NCBI GenBank assembly: GCA_015657535.1 | Contig: JADHZB010001226.1 | Span: forward strand, 1 to 40,608 | Source of the DNA: Nephromyces sp. MM_2019 | Taxonomy: Eukaryota > Apicomplexa > Aconoidasida > Nephromycida | Direction of reading: 5' to 3' | Length of the DNA stretch: 40,608 nt | Made by a program: the position numbers and the translations under genes | The notes under the pieces: model-generated | Told to the model about the DNA's origin: nothing | Seen by the model: the letters and a program-made list of their open reading frames with translations, nothing else | Databases searched by the model: none | In this document: piece after piece, positions 11,930 through 24,300 of the stretch | Layout: each line of letters starts with the position of its first letter | Position numbering within the stretch: the stretch's first letter is position 1

Positions 11930-13272
11930 ATGAAGCTTAGTGAAATGGAAACTGAAAATATACGAGAGTCTGAGGGTAACTAGTGATATTAGGGAATATT
12001 TGTATGTATTAGCAAAATAAAAGCTCCTGAATAATATTTATAGATCTCCATAATCGTATTAAAGAATTAGAACGAGTGAATGACAAATTGAAGCTTAAAC
12101 TACAGTGTAAACTAGTTAGAAAAATCACAAGCTTGAGAAAATATATTCAGGTAATCAGCGCCTATTTAACTAAGTTGCAGATAGCGAAAACCATGGAAAT
12201 TACTTGTATTTGTTTTCAAGGAATTATCATGTAAAGATAAAACCAAGTGTGTTAAGCATGTATTAGCTGATTTGGAAAATAAATTAACACAAATTTTTGA
12301 TGGTATTCAAGACTCTATAAACAAAAAAAGCAAGGTGATTAAAGTCATTTTAGGAATTAGTTGATCAGTTACTATTTTTGTTTTTTGGATTATAGCAAAT
12401 CAATTTGGATAACACATTTTCCAAAACTAAACGCGAACATTTCACAAAAAGTGAAGCTATAAGTGATCAGAACTCACTCGACGGCATCCGATATTGCGAA
12501 CCAACTAACCACTACCAAAATACCTCTCAAGTTGTAGTATGCATATGTAGAGTTTTATAGCTGTACCTCACATTGTGATTTAGAGCAAAAATTTGTAAAA
12601 TGATTGAATTGTGTCCAGTAGACATAAACAATTATATATAGACTTTATAATAATTGCATTGCCACTATAATGTCAGGAGTTAGACGTTAGGTATCTTATT
12701 GACGCTGGGTCTCAAACCAAGAGTGATCTAAAAAGTATTTATTCAAAAGTAAAATGTTAAGTAATCTGCAAACTTTATTAACTAAAAGAGCGTTCTGTGA
12801 AATAGCAGCAAATAAAGCCAAACTATATGCAAATTCTCAAAACACAAAAGCAAGAAATAAATAAACACCTGAAATGTTTATGGAATATGGTTAGGCTCAG
12901 TATAAATTGAAACAGCTATACAAAACATTAATTTATGTTAGAAATACCAAATTGAGTTTGAAGAAGAGCAGTATTTACAAGAGCTCCATGATGATTGTTT
13001 CAACTCAATTGAAGATAATTACGAGTTTTCATATGTTAGAAGTTTAAAAGAATATGGTATAAGCTTATGTTTCAAGCCATGATTAAAATATAATTGATTT
13101 TGAATTTTGAAATTCAGATAGCTTTCATGATTATCAAAAGTCACACTGGGAAAAATTAAGTTCTTTTGAAAGTTCTTTAAACTCCTTGGAGCAAAAATTA
13201 CATAAGTTGAAGCATGTAGGCGAGTGTCAGATCGTCAAATTAAAATTTAATCCCAAAATTGTTGATTCCTAA
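11930..13272 (+). CDS. Small coiled-coil protein, 7 exons
   Basis: Exons 11930-11975, 12044-12150, 12221-12334, 12396-12536, 12677-12748, 12942-13056 and 13118-13272 join in phase to give 249 residues ending in TAA. The first 90 residues are highly charged and helical (IKELERVNDKLKLKLQ), a likely coiled coil. A polar central part follows, then a second helical stretch (SSFESSLNSLEQKLHKLKH) near the C-terminus. No signal peptide or membrane segment is seen. I do not recognise the family. Coiled-coil proteins of this size in apicomplexans are often centrosomal, kinetochore or cytoskeletal, which is only a guess. It starts about 0.9 kb from the divergent SPM1-like gene and ends 160 bp or less from the convergent BolA gene. 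Every exon was too short to stand out alone; the support is the run of seven compatible splice phases. Confidence 0.72.
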
Positions 13273-13435
13273 GCAGATAGCTTAAAAAGTATATTTTTGT
13301 GGTATACCCTTAGCTTAGATATCTTTATTGTTAGAATCTTACTTTTCCATAACCCATCTTGCTTTTTCTAGTCTTTTTAATTTCTATTTAATAAATGAAA
13401 ATGAAATATGCTGTAACTGAACGAGTTCAAAAATG

Positions 13436-14149
13436 TTATAATAATAGTAGCAATAACTTTCTACTCACGTTGTATCTTGATGGTGGTTGGCAAACCAGTC
13501 GTACTTGGTCTTTGAGGCCTAATGTGAAAAATTAAAAATTTAAAGCTGACTATAGGGTGCTAAAATATGATTGTTTTAACCTATCTCTGAAAGAACTTTG
13601 TCAACCATTGCTCTCATTTCTTTATAAGACTTTCCCTCAAACAACGGCGAGCATAAAATACCCTGAAGTCCCGAAAATATGTCAAATAATTATGAGTATA
13701 TATACTTTGGGTCAATTTTGAAATTCTAATAGATTATGAATATATCTAATGTATAAGAAACAGTTAGAGTTTCAATGATGTTAGTTAATAAATGAATTGA
13801 CTTTATCCAGTTCTATTTCTATTTGTGGTTTGTTAGGCTTAAATAACCTTTATATTAGCTAAATTAATTCAAGTTGTAATGTTTAGAGCTTGAAGGAGTT
13901 ATATTAATAAGATAAGCTCATCGTTGAGATTAAAGAGATAAGTTCACTCACATAGAAATGGTTATCCCAAACATGGTTACCCATTGTTAAATCATTACGA
14001 ACAGAGAAAGCGATTGGTTGGAGCTTTTGTTGTATGTTCTTCCTTAGGTTGATCAAGTTGGGGCATGGTGGTGCTGCATATTTATGGACGAATTGTTTGC
14101 TAATGAATGTGGGAGTAAGGGATCGGATATGGCTATGAAAGCAATTCAT
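13436..14149 (-). CDS. BolA-domain protein, probably mitochondrial
   Basis: Three exons, 14149-13952, 13662-13581 and 13518-13436, give 120 residues. The N-terminus (MNCFHSHIRSLTPTFISKQF) lacks acidic residues and looks like a mitochondrial presequence. From about residue 32 it matches the BolA fold: an initial helix (LRKNIQQKL), a middle strand, then NHFYGILCSPLFEGKS, which fits the family signature HFxVxIVSxxFEGKS without a gap. BolA proteins work with monothiol glutaredoxins in iron-sulphur cluster transfer. The invariant Arg-His-Arg that normally follows FEGKS, whose His binds the cluster, is replaced by Met-Arg-Ala (residues 82-84). The 3' end is ambiguous: reading on gives NVSRKLLLLLL and TAA at 13436, while the GTGAGT donor at 13468 could join an exon from about 13368 ending in TAG at 13269, overlapping the neighbour's stop. 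Confidence 0.75.
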
Positions 14150-16488
14150 ACTTTCAATGTCGTGGTCACAAACATCTGAGATGTTATCTATACCTATGTT
14201 TATTATATAGTTATAGTGTTGATGACCAGTTGGTTGAGTAAAATTAATTGATATGATTTAAATCATAGTCGTGAAGTAAACATTATGAGGGAAGATTGCT
14301 ATTGATATTAAACTCTAAGGTAGGCTAAGCTTTGAAATTCATTGACCCAGCTGAGTTTGGTGTAAGCATCTTGTCTATTACTAGACTATTACTTGGATAG
14401 GATATGAGATTCAACCTGTTGTAGTCGTTATTAATGAAATCATATTAATCTAGTTTAGCAACTGAGGGTATTATGAAGTCATAATACCGAAGCTGTGTAA
14501 ATTGTAAACTAGATTGTGAAGCCTCAAAAAAACCAAAAGAGTCATTCATAGTATAGCTTAAAGTGATTATCTTAAGTTTAGATCCTAACTATTATTATGT
14601 TTTCATCAAGTTCAAACCAATAAATTCTCTTTTTGCTATTACAGCTATCTATTATACATCACTTGATCCGCATAATTGTGTTGTCGATTTTTAAAACTTA
14701 GTGATTGTTAAGTTATTATTCTCTTTCTTGTAATGATTTAGCTTTGATAATGTCTATGAGATAATTTACAACCTTGGTAACAAAACCATTATAGTCTATA
14801 TTTTTCTGACTGATGCGTCAGACTTACTCACAACTTTGTTAATAAATAAAAAATACCTTCAAAATGAACTAACTTCTCTATCAGAATCACCTAATTTAGC
14901 TAACATAATTTTAAGCCTGAAAAAAGGAATTAATTTATTTATATAAAATGTAGAGCACAAGGAAATTTTAACCCCTTAGCTTTTGAAATAGAGCTTGGAA
15001 TTAGGATGATTAACTCCTTAAAAAAGATGTCATTAACCTTTTTAGTCTACTAGCTTTATTTTCAATTCCTAAACCTGAAATAGCAATTTTTTAATAAATA
15101 AGCGGGTATATTTCAAAACTTTATTTATCATCATCCTTATTGTGTATTGGCAAAATACTTTAGTTTCATATCTTTTATTGTGGACTGACAAAATAATTTC
15201 CTTTGATTTCCTATCAAAAAATTTAATTTAAGGATCAAATTAAAACTTCTTATAGAAGTTTAAGTGCTCTAATTTAATGTTTGCCTAACACTACTTTGTT
15301 ATTTACAAACAATGCCTTAATTTTAACTTCCCTTTTGTTTTAAAATCACAAACTAGAGCATGGGGGTGCTGAAAAAGAGACCTTCGACTCAAAATCCCAG
15401 GAAGCTTTATCATTTGTTAAAAATCATAGTTATAGGTACAAATTTGATAAAGTCGATTCGGAAAAAAAACAGTTTCATCTGTTGAAATTTTGGTAAAAAG
15501 GACCTTTGGATCATTTTTTATGCATATTAACAATATTCATAGATTGTTTTAGGACCCTCGCTTCAGTTTATATTGAACTTTAAATAATCATTTGTTAATA
15601 ATTACGACCAGGTCATAATTATGTATTGCAATTTTAGCACAAACCTCAACTTTTATTTCCTATGTTTAATTATCGATGATGAGTTTAAGGAAAATTATAC
15701 ACAATTCCATTTTTATAGCAAATGTTCGTGAACTATCCAACTACGAAAATAAAATTTTTAAACCTAGGCTAAAATTAGCTAAATGTCTTAGACTAGGTAG
15801 CTGCTTGTTATAAATGTAAATTGCTAATTAGTTGAGATACCTACTTTAGTTAAGAAAATACAAACTAGAATTTTAAGCAATTTGCACTCCTAGGTGTCGA
15901 ACTATCACTCAAAAAAGGCAAATTAAAAAAGGACCCAGGAAAATTGTACAAGAGTAAAATGCATTGAAAATTGTAAAAACTTTTGCACGCAACTCATTAA
16001 TCTGGCCTGTAAGGATACTACTAGTTGACTTGTGTCATTGTCATCCCCTTTTAAAGAAAGCTCCTTAGGCACAAGTTTTATATAACAAAATTATTATCAC
16101 TTCCTTTCTAACATAGCCTTAGCACTGGTTAAATCATAGATAACATTGCAACGCCTATATTACAATTGAACGCACTCTCTCGAAAATTTTGATCACTGGA
16201 GAACAAGAATTTATCCCAAAGGCCTGATCAGAGAATGAAATTTAACTTTTTTAAAGGAGATATACAGCACTAAACAATCTTGTGATAATAAGCAAATGCT
16301 TTTTAAAATTTATAAAAACTAAGGGTAGAGCTTTCTACTAAGTAAACAATGCCACTACTTTACCTAACACAATTTAAAACTTTAACTTGCTAGCTTGATA
16401 AGATTGATTAGTTTTCGCTTAAAAACAAATTACTTATGTAATCCTTTTAACTAAATTATCCAACATACTGATTAAAATTTCTTTAACA
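14150..16488. other. AT-rich divergent spacer, no gene seen
   Basis: This 2.3 kb lies between the starts of the BolA gene (minus) and the aminopeptidase gene (plus). All frames are broken by frequent stops. I found no pair of phase-compatible exons, no tRNA-like T-loop and no long repeat. Very short exons could still be missed. Confidence 0.55.
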
Positions 16489-18935
16489 ATGGCCGCTAAC
16501 AAATTAGCTCAAAACTTTCTCGATTATGTAAACTCAACGGGGTCAGCTTATCACTCCGTAAAAGGACTCAAAAAGCTTCTGAACGAGAATCACTTTAGCC
16601 CACTAGATGAAGGGTATGTAACCTATTTCTAAAGTAGACACCCTTTAACGGTTTATTGTTATACTCTGTCTCTTGGATGTATTTTCTGCTTCATAAGCCC
16701 TCTAAACTTGTTAATCCTGTAGCACAATATACATAGCAACACAATACGATGATATATTCCTATGGTCTACTGTCTATAGCTTTAAACGAAAAACATTCAT
16801 TTCCTTTGTCCAGATCGACGTGGAAGTTGGCAAAAGGAGGAAAGTACTATGTTGTTCGTAACCATACGAGTATCCTAGCTTTCACCGTTGGTATGCCTTA
16901 CAAAAACATAATAGCAATGGCATAGTAAAAAGTTTTATAATTATTATTGTATTTATTAGGACACCATTTCAATCCAAATACAAGTGGATTTTTAGCTGCT
17001 TTCGCACACACTGACTCACCCGTGCTTCACTTACGTCCAAACTCTAATCTCAAAAAACAAGGATTCTTCCAAGTATGTTTGAATTTGAGCATACAGAACT
17101 CTCGTTAACAATTATACACGCTTATCTTAACATAATTTCAAGCATTTTATCCAGTAATAAATTTTTATAAGATTACTTTTAACACAAACCAATTAGCTTG
17201 ACGTTGAGTGCTATGGCGGAGGTCTCTGGGGAACTTGGTTTGATCGTGGCCTTGGAGTTGCAGGAAAAGTTATCTACAAAACAAATAATGGTATTAAATT
17301 ATAAGAGAATAGCAACTCTAATTTAACTCTATACAAGTTAGAAAATTTTCATTTTGATGCTCTATATCTATCTTTAATAGATCACCTGAATGAAACTTTA
17401 GTCCACATAAAAAAGCCGATTGCTATAATACCTAACTTACCAATTCATCTCCGTACTGCTGATGAAAGAAACAATAACTCTTTCAACACGGTGATTTTTG
17501 TATAAATTCTGTAAAATACAATCAAAACTTTGAGTTATTCAACCTTTTTCGTTTAGGAGAATCACATTCAACCAGTGATCGCTAGCCAAACTGCTAAAAA
17601 AATTGAAGATTATACTAATAAACACATTTCTCCCACTTTATTGAAAGTTCTTGCAAAGTAATTTTCAAAAACATTTCCATTCAATCATTTAACCTATTTT
17701 AGTGATTTTAATTCTTTAGAGAAATATCTTGCAATGAAGAAGATATTGTAGATGTAGACCTAAGCTTGATGGATGCTACGGTAACTAATTTAACTTTGAT
17801 GTGAGATACCTTGAGTTATAATCTCTTCTACCATAACATATCTCAACAGGATAGCCGATTTTGTGGATTTGAAGATGAGTTTATTGAATCACCACGCCTA
17901 GATAATCTGGCTAGCACTTGGACAATTTTTTCGGCATTTGCTGATGACTGTAATCATCTTGCAAATGGGCAAGACATATACATAGCTGGTGCATTTGACC
18001 ATGAAGAAGTCGGATCAATGTCATTTACTGGCGCTTTCTCAAGCTTCGTTAAGGTTCGTACATAAAACTTACTTCAATCATATCATACTCAAAATAAAAT
18101 ATTCTAAAATAGTCTGTGATGGATCGCACTATAGCCGGGCTTGGTGAAACGAACTCTACTAGTGAATACATTGCAAGATCTTACTTGGTTTCATCGGTTA
18201 GAAAATCATGATTTATAAAATTTGTATAATTAATAAAAATTAGTCTGAAATTCCCTGTAAATAAATAGGACATGGGTCATGGATTTCACCCCAATTACCC
18301 TGAAAAATATCAGGCAAACCATCGTATTGACTTTAACAAGGTAATAGTTATAGTGATAAGTTGTTACAATATAACTCTAACGAGACTATTGATCGAAGTA
18401 TTTGAATTTTGTTTATACGTGTATCACAAAATAGGGGCCTGCATTCAAAATAAATTGCAATCAAAAGTACACCACTATGACTTCGGGTGTTAGCCTATTC
18501 ACTGCTATAGCTAACAAAAATAATGTACCTGTTCAATCATTCGTGGTTAGAAATGACTCCCCATGTGGTTCTACAATTGGCCCAGTACTCTCCGCTAGCC
18601 TTGGTAAGATTTATAAACAATTTAAATGTTTTGAGAACGTCTATAGTATATCCTGAATTTCAGGAATGAGATCCATCGATATTGGAATACCACAATGGGC
18701 TATGCATTCAATTCGTGAGACTTGTGCTACATCAGACCTTCAACACCACTACGATTTCATAAAGGTGAGTTTATACATATATATAAATATAAATAACTAA
18801 AACTTTTGCCCTACACATTTGTCGGATGAGATTCAATTTCGAAAAGCCATCTCTTAACATATTTATTCTCATAATTTTTATTAGGCATTTTACAAGGACT
18901 TCAGATGGGCTGAAAAACGCTACACAAGCCTTTAA
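16489..18935 (+). CDS. Aspartyl aminopeptidase, peptidase family M18
   Basis: Thirteen exons (16489-16613, 16814-16890, 16960-17072, 17197-17290, 17381-17490, 17557-17657, 17720-17780, 17850-18053, 18113-18196, 18269-18340, 18435-18603, 18664-18764, 18885-18935) join in phase to 453 residues, the usual length for the family. Family hallmarks are all present: [71 protein letters not shown] and WAMHSIRE. The expected metal ligands and catalytic acid are in place: His84, Asp245, Glu279/Glu280, Asp324 and His418. M18 enzymes are large oligomeric cytosolic zinc/cobalt peptidases that remove N-terminal Asp or Glu; in Plasmodium the single M18 enzyme acts in haemoglobin peptide turnover and may also be exported. 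No signal peptide is seen here. Nothing is truncated, so the enzyme should be active. Confidence 0.96.
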
Positions 18936-21364
18936 GTATGAGTTTCATACAGATTTCTTTTAGATTAATTTGTCAATTTATAAGTAGTTAGAAACTATAA
19001 GATTTTAATTTGCCTCAAATACAACCTATAATTAAAGCTAATTTCTGTGCCCCACTAAATAAAAGAGCTTTTTTTAATAATAAACATTGCCTTGTAACAT
19101 CATATACAAGTAACTCTATCACTGATGCATATTAGAATTTATCGAGATGTGAACATTATATATACTTTACAAGGCATTATTAATTTTAATTCATACAATC
19201 TAATTGATTAACACTCGCTGAAGTAAATGAAACCAATGTACCGCATAGTGCACGTTGAATATATTGACAAATACAGGGCACAATTCAGAAAATTAAGTTG
19301 AAAAATAATCTAGGCTGAAAATTCAACTAGTATGATGAGTTAATTTAATTAATAATAACAAACAATAACACACAAACAAAATCTTAGCTGAGTAAATTTG
19401 CCACTCGGATTAATTAATATTCTAGTCAATTTATATATATCAAACTCTTAGAAATAGTAGAACTGATGGGATACTATTGATAAGCCTACACAAAACAAAG
19501 AATATATATATATATATATAAGCTAAGCCTATACTCGTTAGCTACATGAGTTAGAAACCAGCTATATATATTTTTTTCAAATGAAATAAGGGTACTTATA
19601 ATAAAGTTAATAACGAGAAGATAAATGAGGATATTCAATAATTTGTAAAGTTTAATAATTTTTTATGGCTAATTTAAACCATCCAGTAAGATTTGGTATG
19701 CTTTAACACACAAATTATTTTCACAGATTGATTGATAAACAAAAGAACATCACAATTGGAAGTGCTATAAAACCTAATAGCAAATAGTAAACTTGATTGA
19801 AATTGTCATTATTTCATAACTCATAAATTCATTTCTAATTCGAAATTATAGCCATATTATATGTGTAAAGCTTTGGGACAATTTCTAAATGTTAAAGTGT
19901 CACCACTGTGTCCTATGGACACAATCAGACAGACAAATCATTTATGAATGAATTCTTATAAAGCTAATTTATTGCAACATCATATCTTTTTAATTCTGTT
20001 TATTTATGATTTATGTATTTAATAGATATATTATCAACCAAATTAATAGGTTTTTTATGAAACACAAAAAAATTTAATGCATATTTTAGTGCTGTGAATT
20101 CAAATGTTTTGGTCTATCCATGTGTATTCTTTAAAAGTGATCTTATTGGAACAGACATAAAAATCAAGTTTAACACTACTCAATAGAAATAAACACATGT
20201 AGTTTGTTGCAACGTGTATAAGTACAATAGCAAATGAGGTAGTAGTGGTCAATTCAACCAAAAAAAGTTGTTTTGTTGTAATTGGTGAAGTAAGCTATAT
20301 AACTTAAATGTTTTAATTAAACAAGATTCATGTCGAAGCGAATCCATCACATAAAAACTTGAAGCTTCGAATTAGACATTTTTCATCTTAAGGAATAGTG
20401 TTTTTAACATTTGACTCCAAGTGTTCAATTCAAAATGTTAGCCTGCGCAAATGTCAAATTGAATTGGTTTAGAATAAATAACACACACAAACAAATTCTT
20501 TAAGAATAAAAAACTAGTGAAGCACATAACGGAATGTGTACACACGCACACAGAGGGATAACGCTCACACATCCTATCACACCCAACCATCAAAACAGAC
20601 TAGCTTAGCAACCATACTTTAAGCTCTCTCACGCACTTTCAAAGCCCCATAAACTCGCCCGCAAGCACATATCTACACACAAAGTTACCACCCACTCATA
20701 ACCACTAACACTTACAGGCCTCATTATACGCACAGAGTAACTAACCACACATGCCGAATAGCACACCTATGTAACAATTACTCCCCCCACCCACCCACAC
20801 ACATGCAATTATATTCACAAGCACATTTAGAAGCTACACACACATTACAGTCACCCTCTCTACACATAATAACAACACGCTCAGCCCACCTTCACTACAA
20901 TCATAAATATACACATTCATATTTGCTTGTTAACCCATATACTAACAAAATGCGTACGCATGAACCCTCCTAACCTACCAACAAATTTCTACACCTATCC
21001 ATGTATAATTCACAGTCACACCTAGCCGTACATAGCAGTAAGCTCTCTAATTTATAATGATACTCTTACTTATTATCACACACTAAAACAAATAATGTAT
21101 CCAAAAGACAATATTTCCTAAAATACTTCTAGTCAAACATTTATATATACTAAAATTCCATAATTATAAAAGGTTATATACTGTACTTTCTTGTTCTTGG
21201 GTTACAACGACTTATTTTTCCAAATATATCACTCGTAAAAAAAGGAGTGTTTGCTAACACAACTCTTCTTCTTTTAGAACTCTTACGACACCCTCTTAGC
21301 TCTTTTAACTCTTTTCTTATCCCCCACCCAGAAACCCCAAATCATCTGAGATTCCACTCCCAAG
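18936..21364. other. Spacer with onset of CA-rich texture
   Basis: This 2.4 kb lies between the aminopeptidase stop and the BMT5-like gene. The left part (to about 20460) is AT-rich with short TA runs, such as at 19502-19520, and no exon seen. From about 20465 the plus strand changes sharply to an A/C-rich, G-poor sequence full of ACACAC, CCCACC and CTCACA words, continuing into the next gene. The promoter and 5' UTR of that gene are probably in the right part. Confidence 0.6.
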
Positions 21365-24300
21365 ATGGTATAAAGTGAATTTTAAAATTACTTTTAAAAC
21401 TAATAACAAATATCCTCTTTTCTTGATCACTATAAAAAGCATCTCATCTTCATGAACTCCAATTTCTATACATATTTCAACCACCTATATGAGATACATT
21501 CTTTTGACACTAAATATATTGTTATATATCTAATTATATCACAGAAAATCTTACTCCTTGGAGATGAGAACTTTACCTATATATCGGGGTTTCTAAATTC
21601 ACATCCTGAGGACGACATTGAAGTTGCTTGCTGCCTAGCAGAAGACCAACTTAAAGATGAAACCAAACCTATACTTGACAATCTCAAGGAAAAGGGTATC
21701 CCTATACATTTTAGGGTCAACCCAGCACAGATGAAATCTACTTTTGCAGAAGATGCATTTGATAAGATGGTAACAAACCTTGATGATTCATGTAAAATTT
21801 TTTTATGTAGCATACTTCAACCTAATTTATCAAATAGGCGTATATATAAAACACGCAATATAGAGGATACTTGTGCACATCCCATTATTTGTGTATAGAT
21901 TATCTTTAACAAGCTCAATATGTTTATAGAATCCTCGAATTAAATATCGAGATATTACTTTACCTTAAGTGAATTTACATTTTTATCCATAATTATAATA
22001 TAAAAATTTTCATCTCCTCAGGTATATATTCTCCCGGGTATAGCATTCCATGGAACACCCGATTTCATTGAACCCAAATCAGAAATGTTCAAATTGAGGC
22101 TTCATTTCTTCTGCTTTGGTTTTCTAAAGAGTGTCAAACCATTTATAAAATTAAATGGAGAAGTTCTGTTTCTTTGGCCTGATTTAAACGATGATTCTGT
22201 ACCATTCGCTCATCTTGAAATCGATAAATTGGCCAAATTTTGTAATGTTCAACGCGCAAAAGAGAATGACACCGTATTTGAACATGAACATTATGAGGAG
22301 GATTGGAAACCTATGATCCATAATATTACAAAGGTAAATCTATATACACATTAAATATTAACTTAACACAATAATATTATATCAATTTTAATTCTTTTGA
22401 TTCTTGCTAAAGTACACAAAACAACACTGTTACACTTGTTTATTTTTTCTTAACTTATCCATTCTTAGACTAGTATACCTGATTGGATTTACAATTCAAA
22501 GTACTATTGTTTCCGAATGGATGATGAATCAAAAACAGAAGGCTCCAAATCCATAAAGAAAAAAAGGAAATACCCAGGAGAAGATAAGAAAGAAGGCGGT
22601 GATGATGTTCCCAACGATTCTACTCGCTTAGACGATGAAGATAGATCCAGATTAGATGATTTCAATATTTTGAAGATCCCACCAGAGATCATAAACTACG
22701 AACGTAACCAACTCCCACATGTCAATGAAGCATTTCACTTCAAGTTATGGGGTAAGAACAGTCAATCATTCCAAGTTTCTAAATTATCCCTCAAATATGA
22801 CCCACGTATATCGGGCTGGAAAGGAGATGGTAGCCCCAATAAACCAAATAAAGAGGTTATGTACAGAAACAATCGTCCTATGAGAGGGATGAAGAATGAT
22901 ATGCCTAGATCTGGGCCAGCATACAATTACAATATGCCAACTAATTATAACCCATACAATATGCCTAACCCAAGTGCTGCTCCTGGACCTGGTGGTCCAC
23001 CTCCTCCACCACCTTATCTAACAGGTCCGGGAGGAGTTATAGGACACCCACAACACCAACAGCATCATCTTCCACCACTACATGCTCATAACGCTCCTGG
23101 ACACCCTCACCATTATCCACACCCATCCAATTCAGTGGCCTATCCACCACATCATCCTATGAACCCGCCTAAACCAGGTTTTGGTCCTGGGGTAAATACT
23201 CCACCCTCTCGGGGACATCCTCCACCTCACCAAGGAGGACACTTACCCTCTGGCTCTGGACAACAACAACAAACCCCCCCTGCACACCTCAGACATGCTC
23301 CTCCCCATGATCCCAACTATCGTAACCCAAATGTGGGAGGTACAAGTGGCCCACACTTTCCACCCCCTCATCAAGGTCCCAATTCACAACCTCAACATAG
23401 TCAGCAACAGCCAGGACATCTACCAACTGGAGGTGTAACCAATAGCCCCAACAGACCCCCAAGTTATCCAAATTCAACAGGCTCACCTCAAACCAACCAA
23501 CCTAACTTACACAATGCACCGGCAGGATCATCTACGCCACGCTCTACATCTGTTAATCAACCAGGATCAACACTGGGTTCTGCTCGAACTATACAAATGA
23601 AAAAATCTGGGTATTACCTTATATATGAGACTTGTCACATTTAAATACTAAATTTCAAGCCCAATATAAAATAGCTCATTACTCTTATATCTAATTGACA
23701 CACACAATATAAAAATATATATATATTTATATATGTACACGATATTGAGCTTCAGAGGCTTAAGTTTCTAATTTATTGATTTTAGGCACACATCAACATT
23801 TATATATAATTGGATAATTTTTTTTTATTTCAACACTACACACTCTAATTTACATATTGATTTCACTTATACGTCCATCTATGTATATCAATGTATATAT
23901 ATAGAACCACCTTGATTAATATATTTTTTTAAAAATTTTATTCATAACACAGATCTTCAGAACCAAGCTCTAGTGGTGTTTCATCCAATGCTAAACGAGC
24001 CAAGAATACATATGTGACGTCTACCTCTACATCTGATTATACTGATGAAAATTCAACACACCCATCTCGTGTACCTACTACAAACTATAATAACGACCTT
24101 TATGGCTATAATCTTGATTACTCACATTCAAGTGGATATAATGATCCATACGCAGATCCTGGATATGGACAAGTAAATCACATTTATATTTTTTATATGG
24201 ATTTGTATAGAAATTTAGCTGTATGCATATCAAGCACACCTGCGTATCTTATATAAATTATACTTAAAAACACTTGAGAGAACTTAATTCTCATTCCCAA

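Noticed and set aside
23289..23486. 65-codon minus-strand frame
   Set aside because: It is antisense to the Pro/His-rich exon of the BMT5-like gene.
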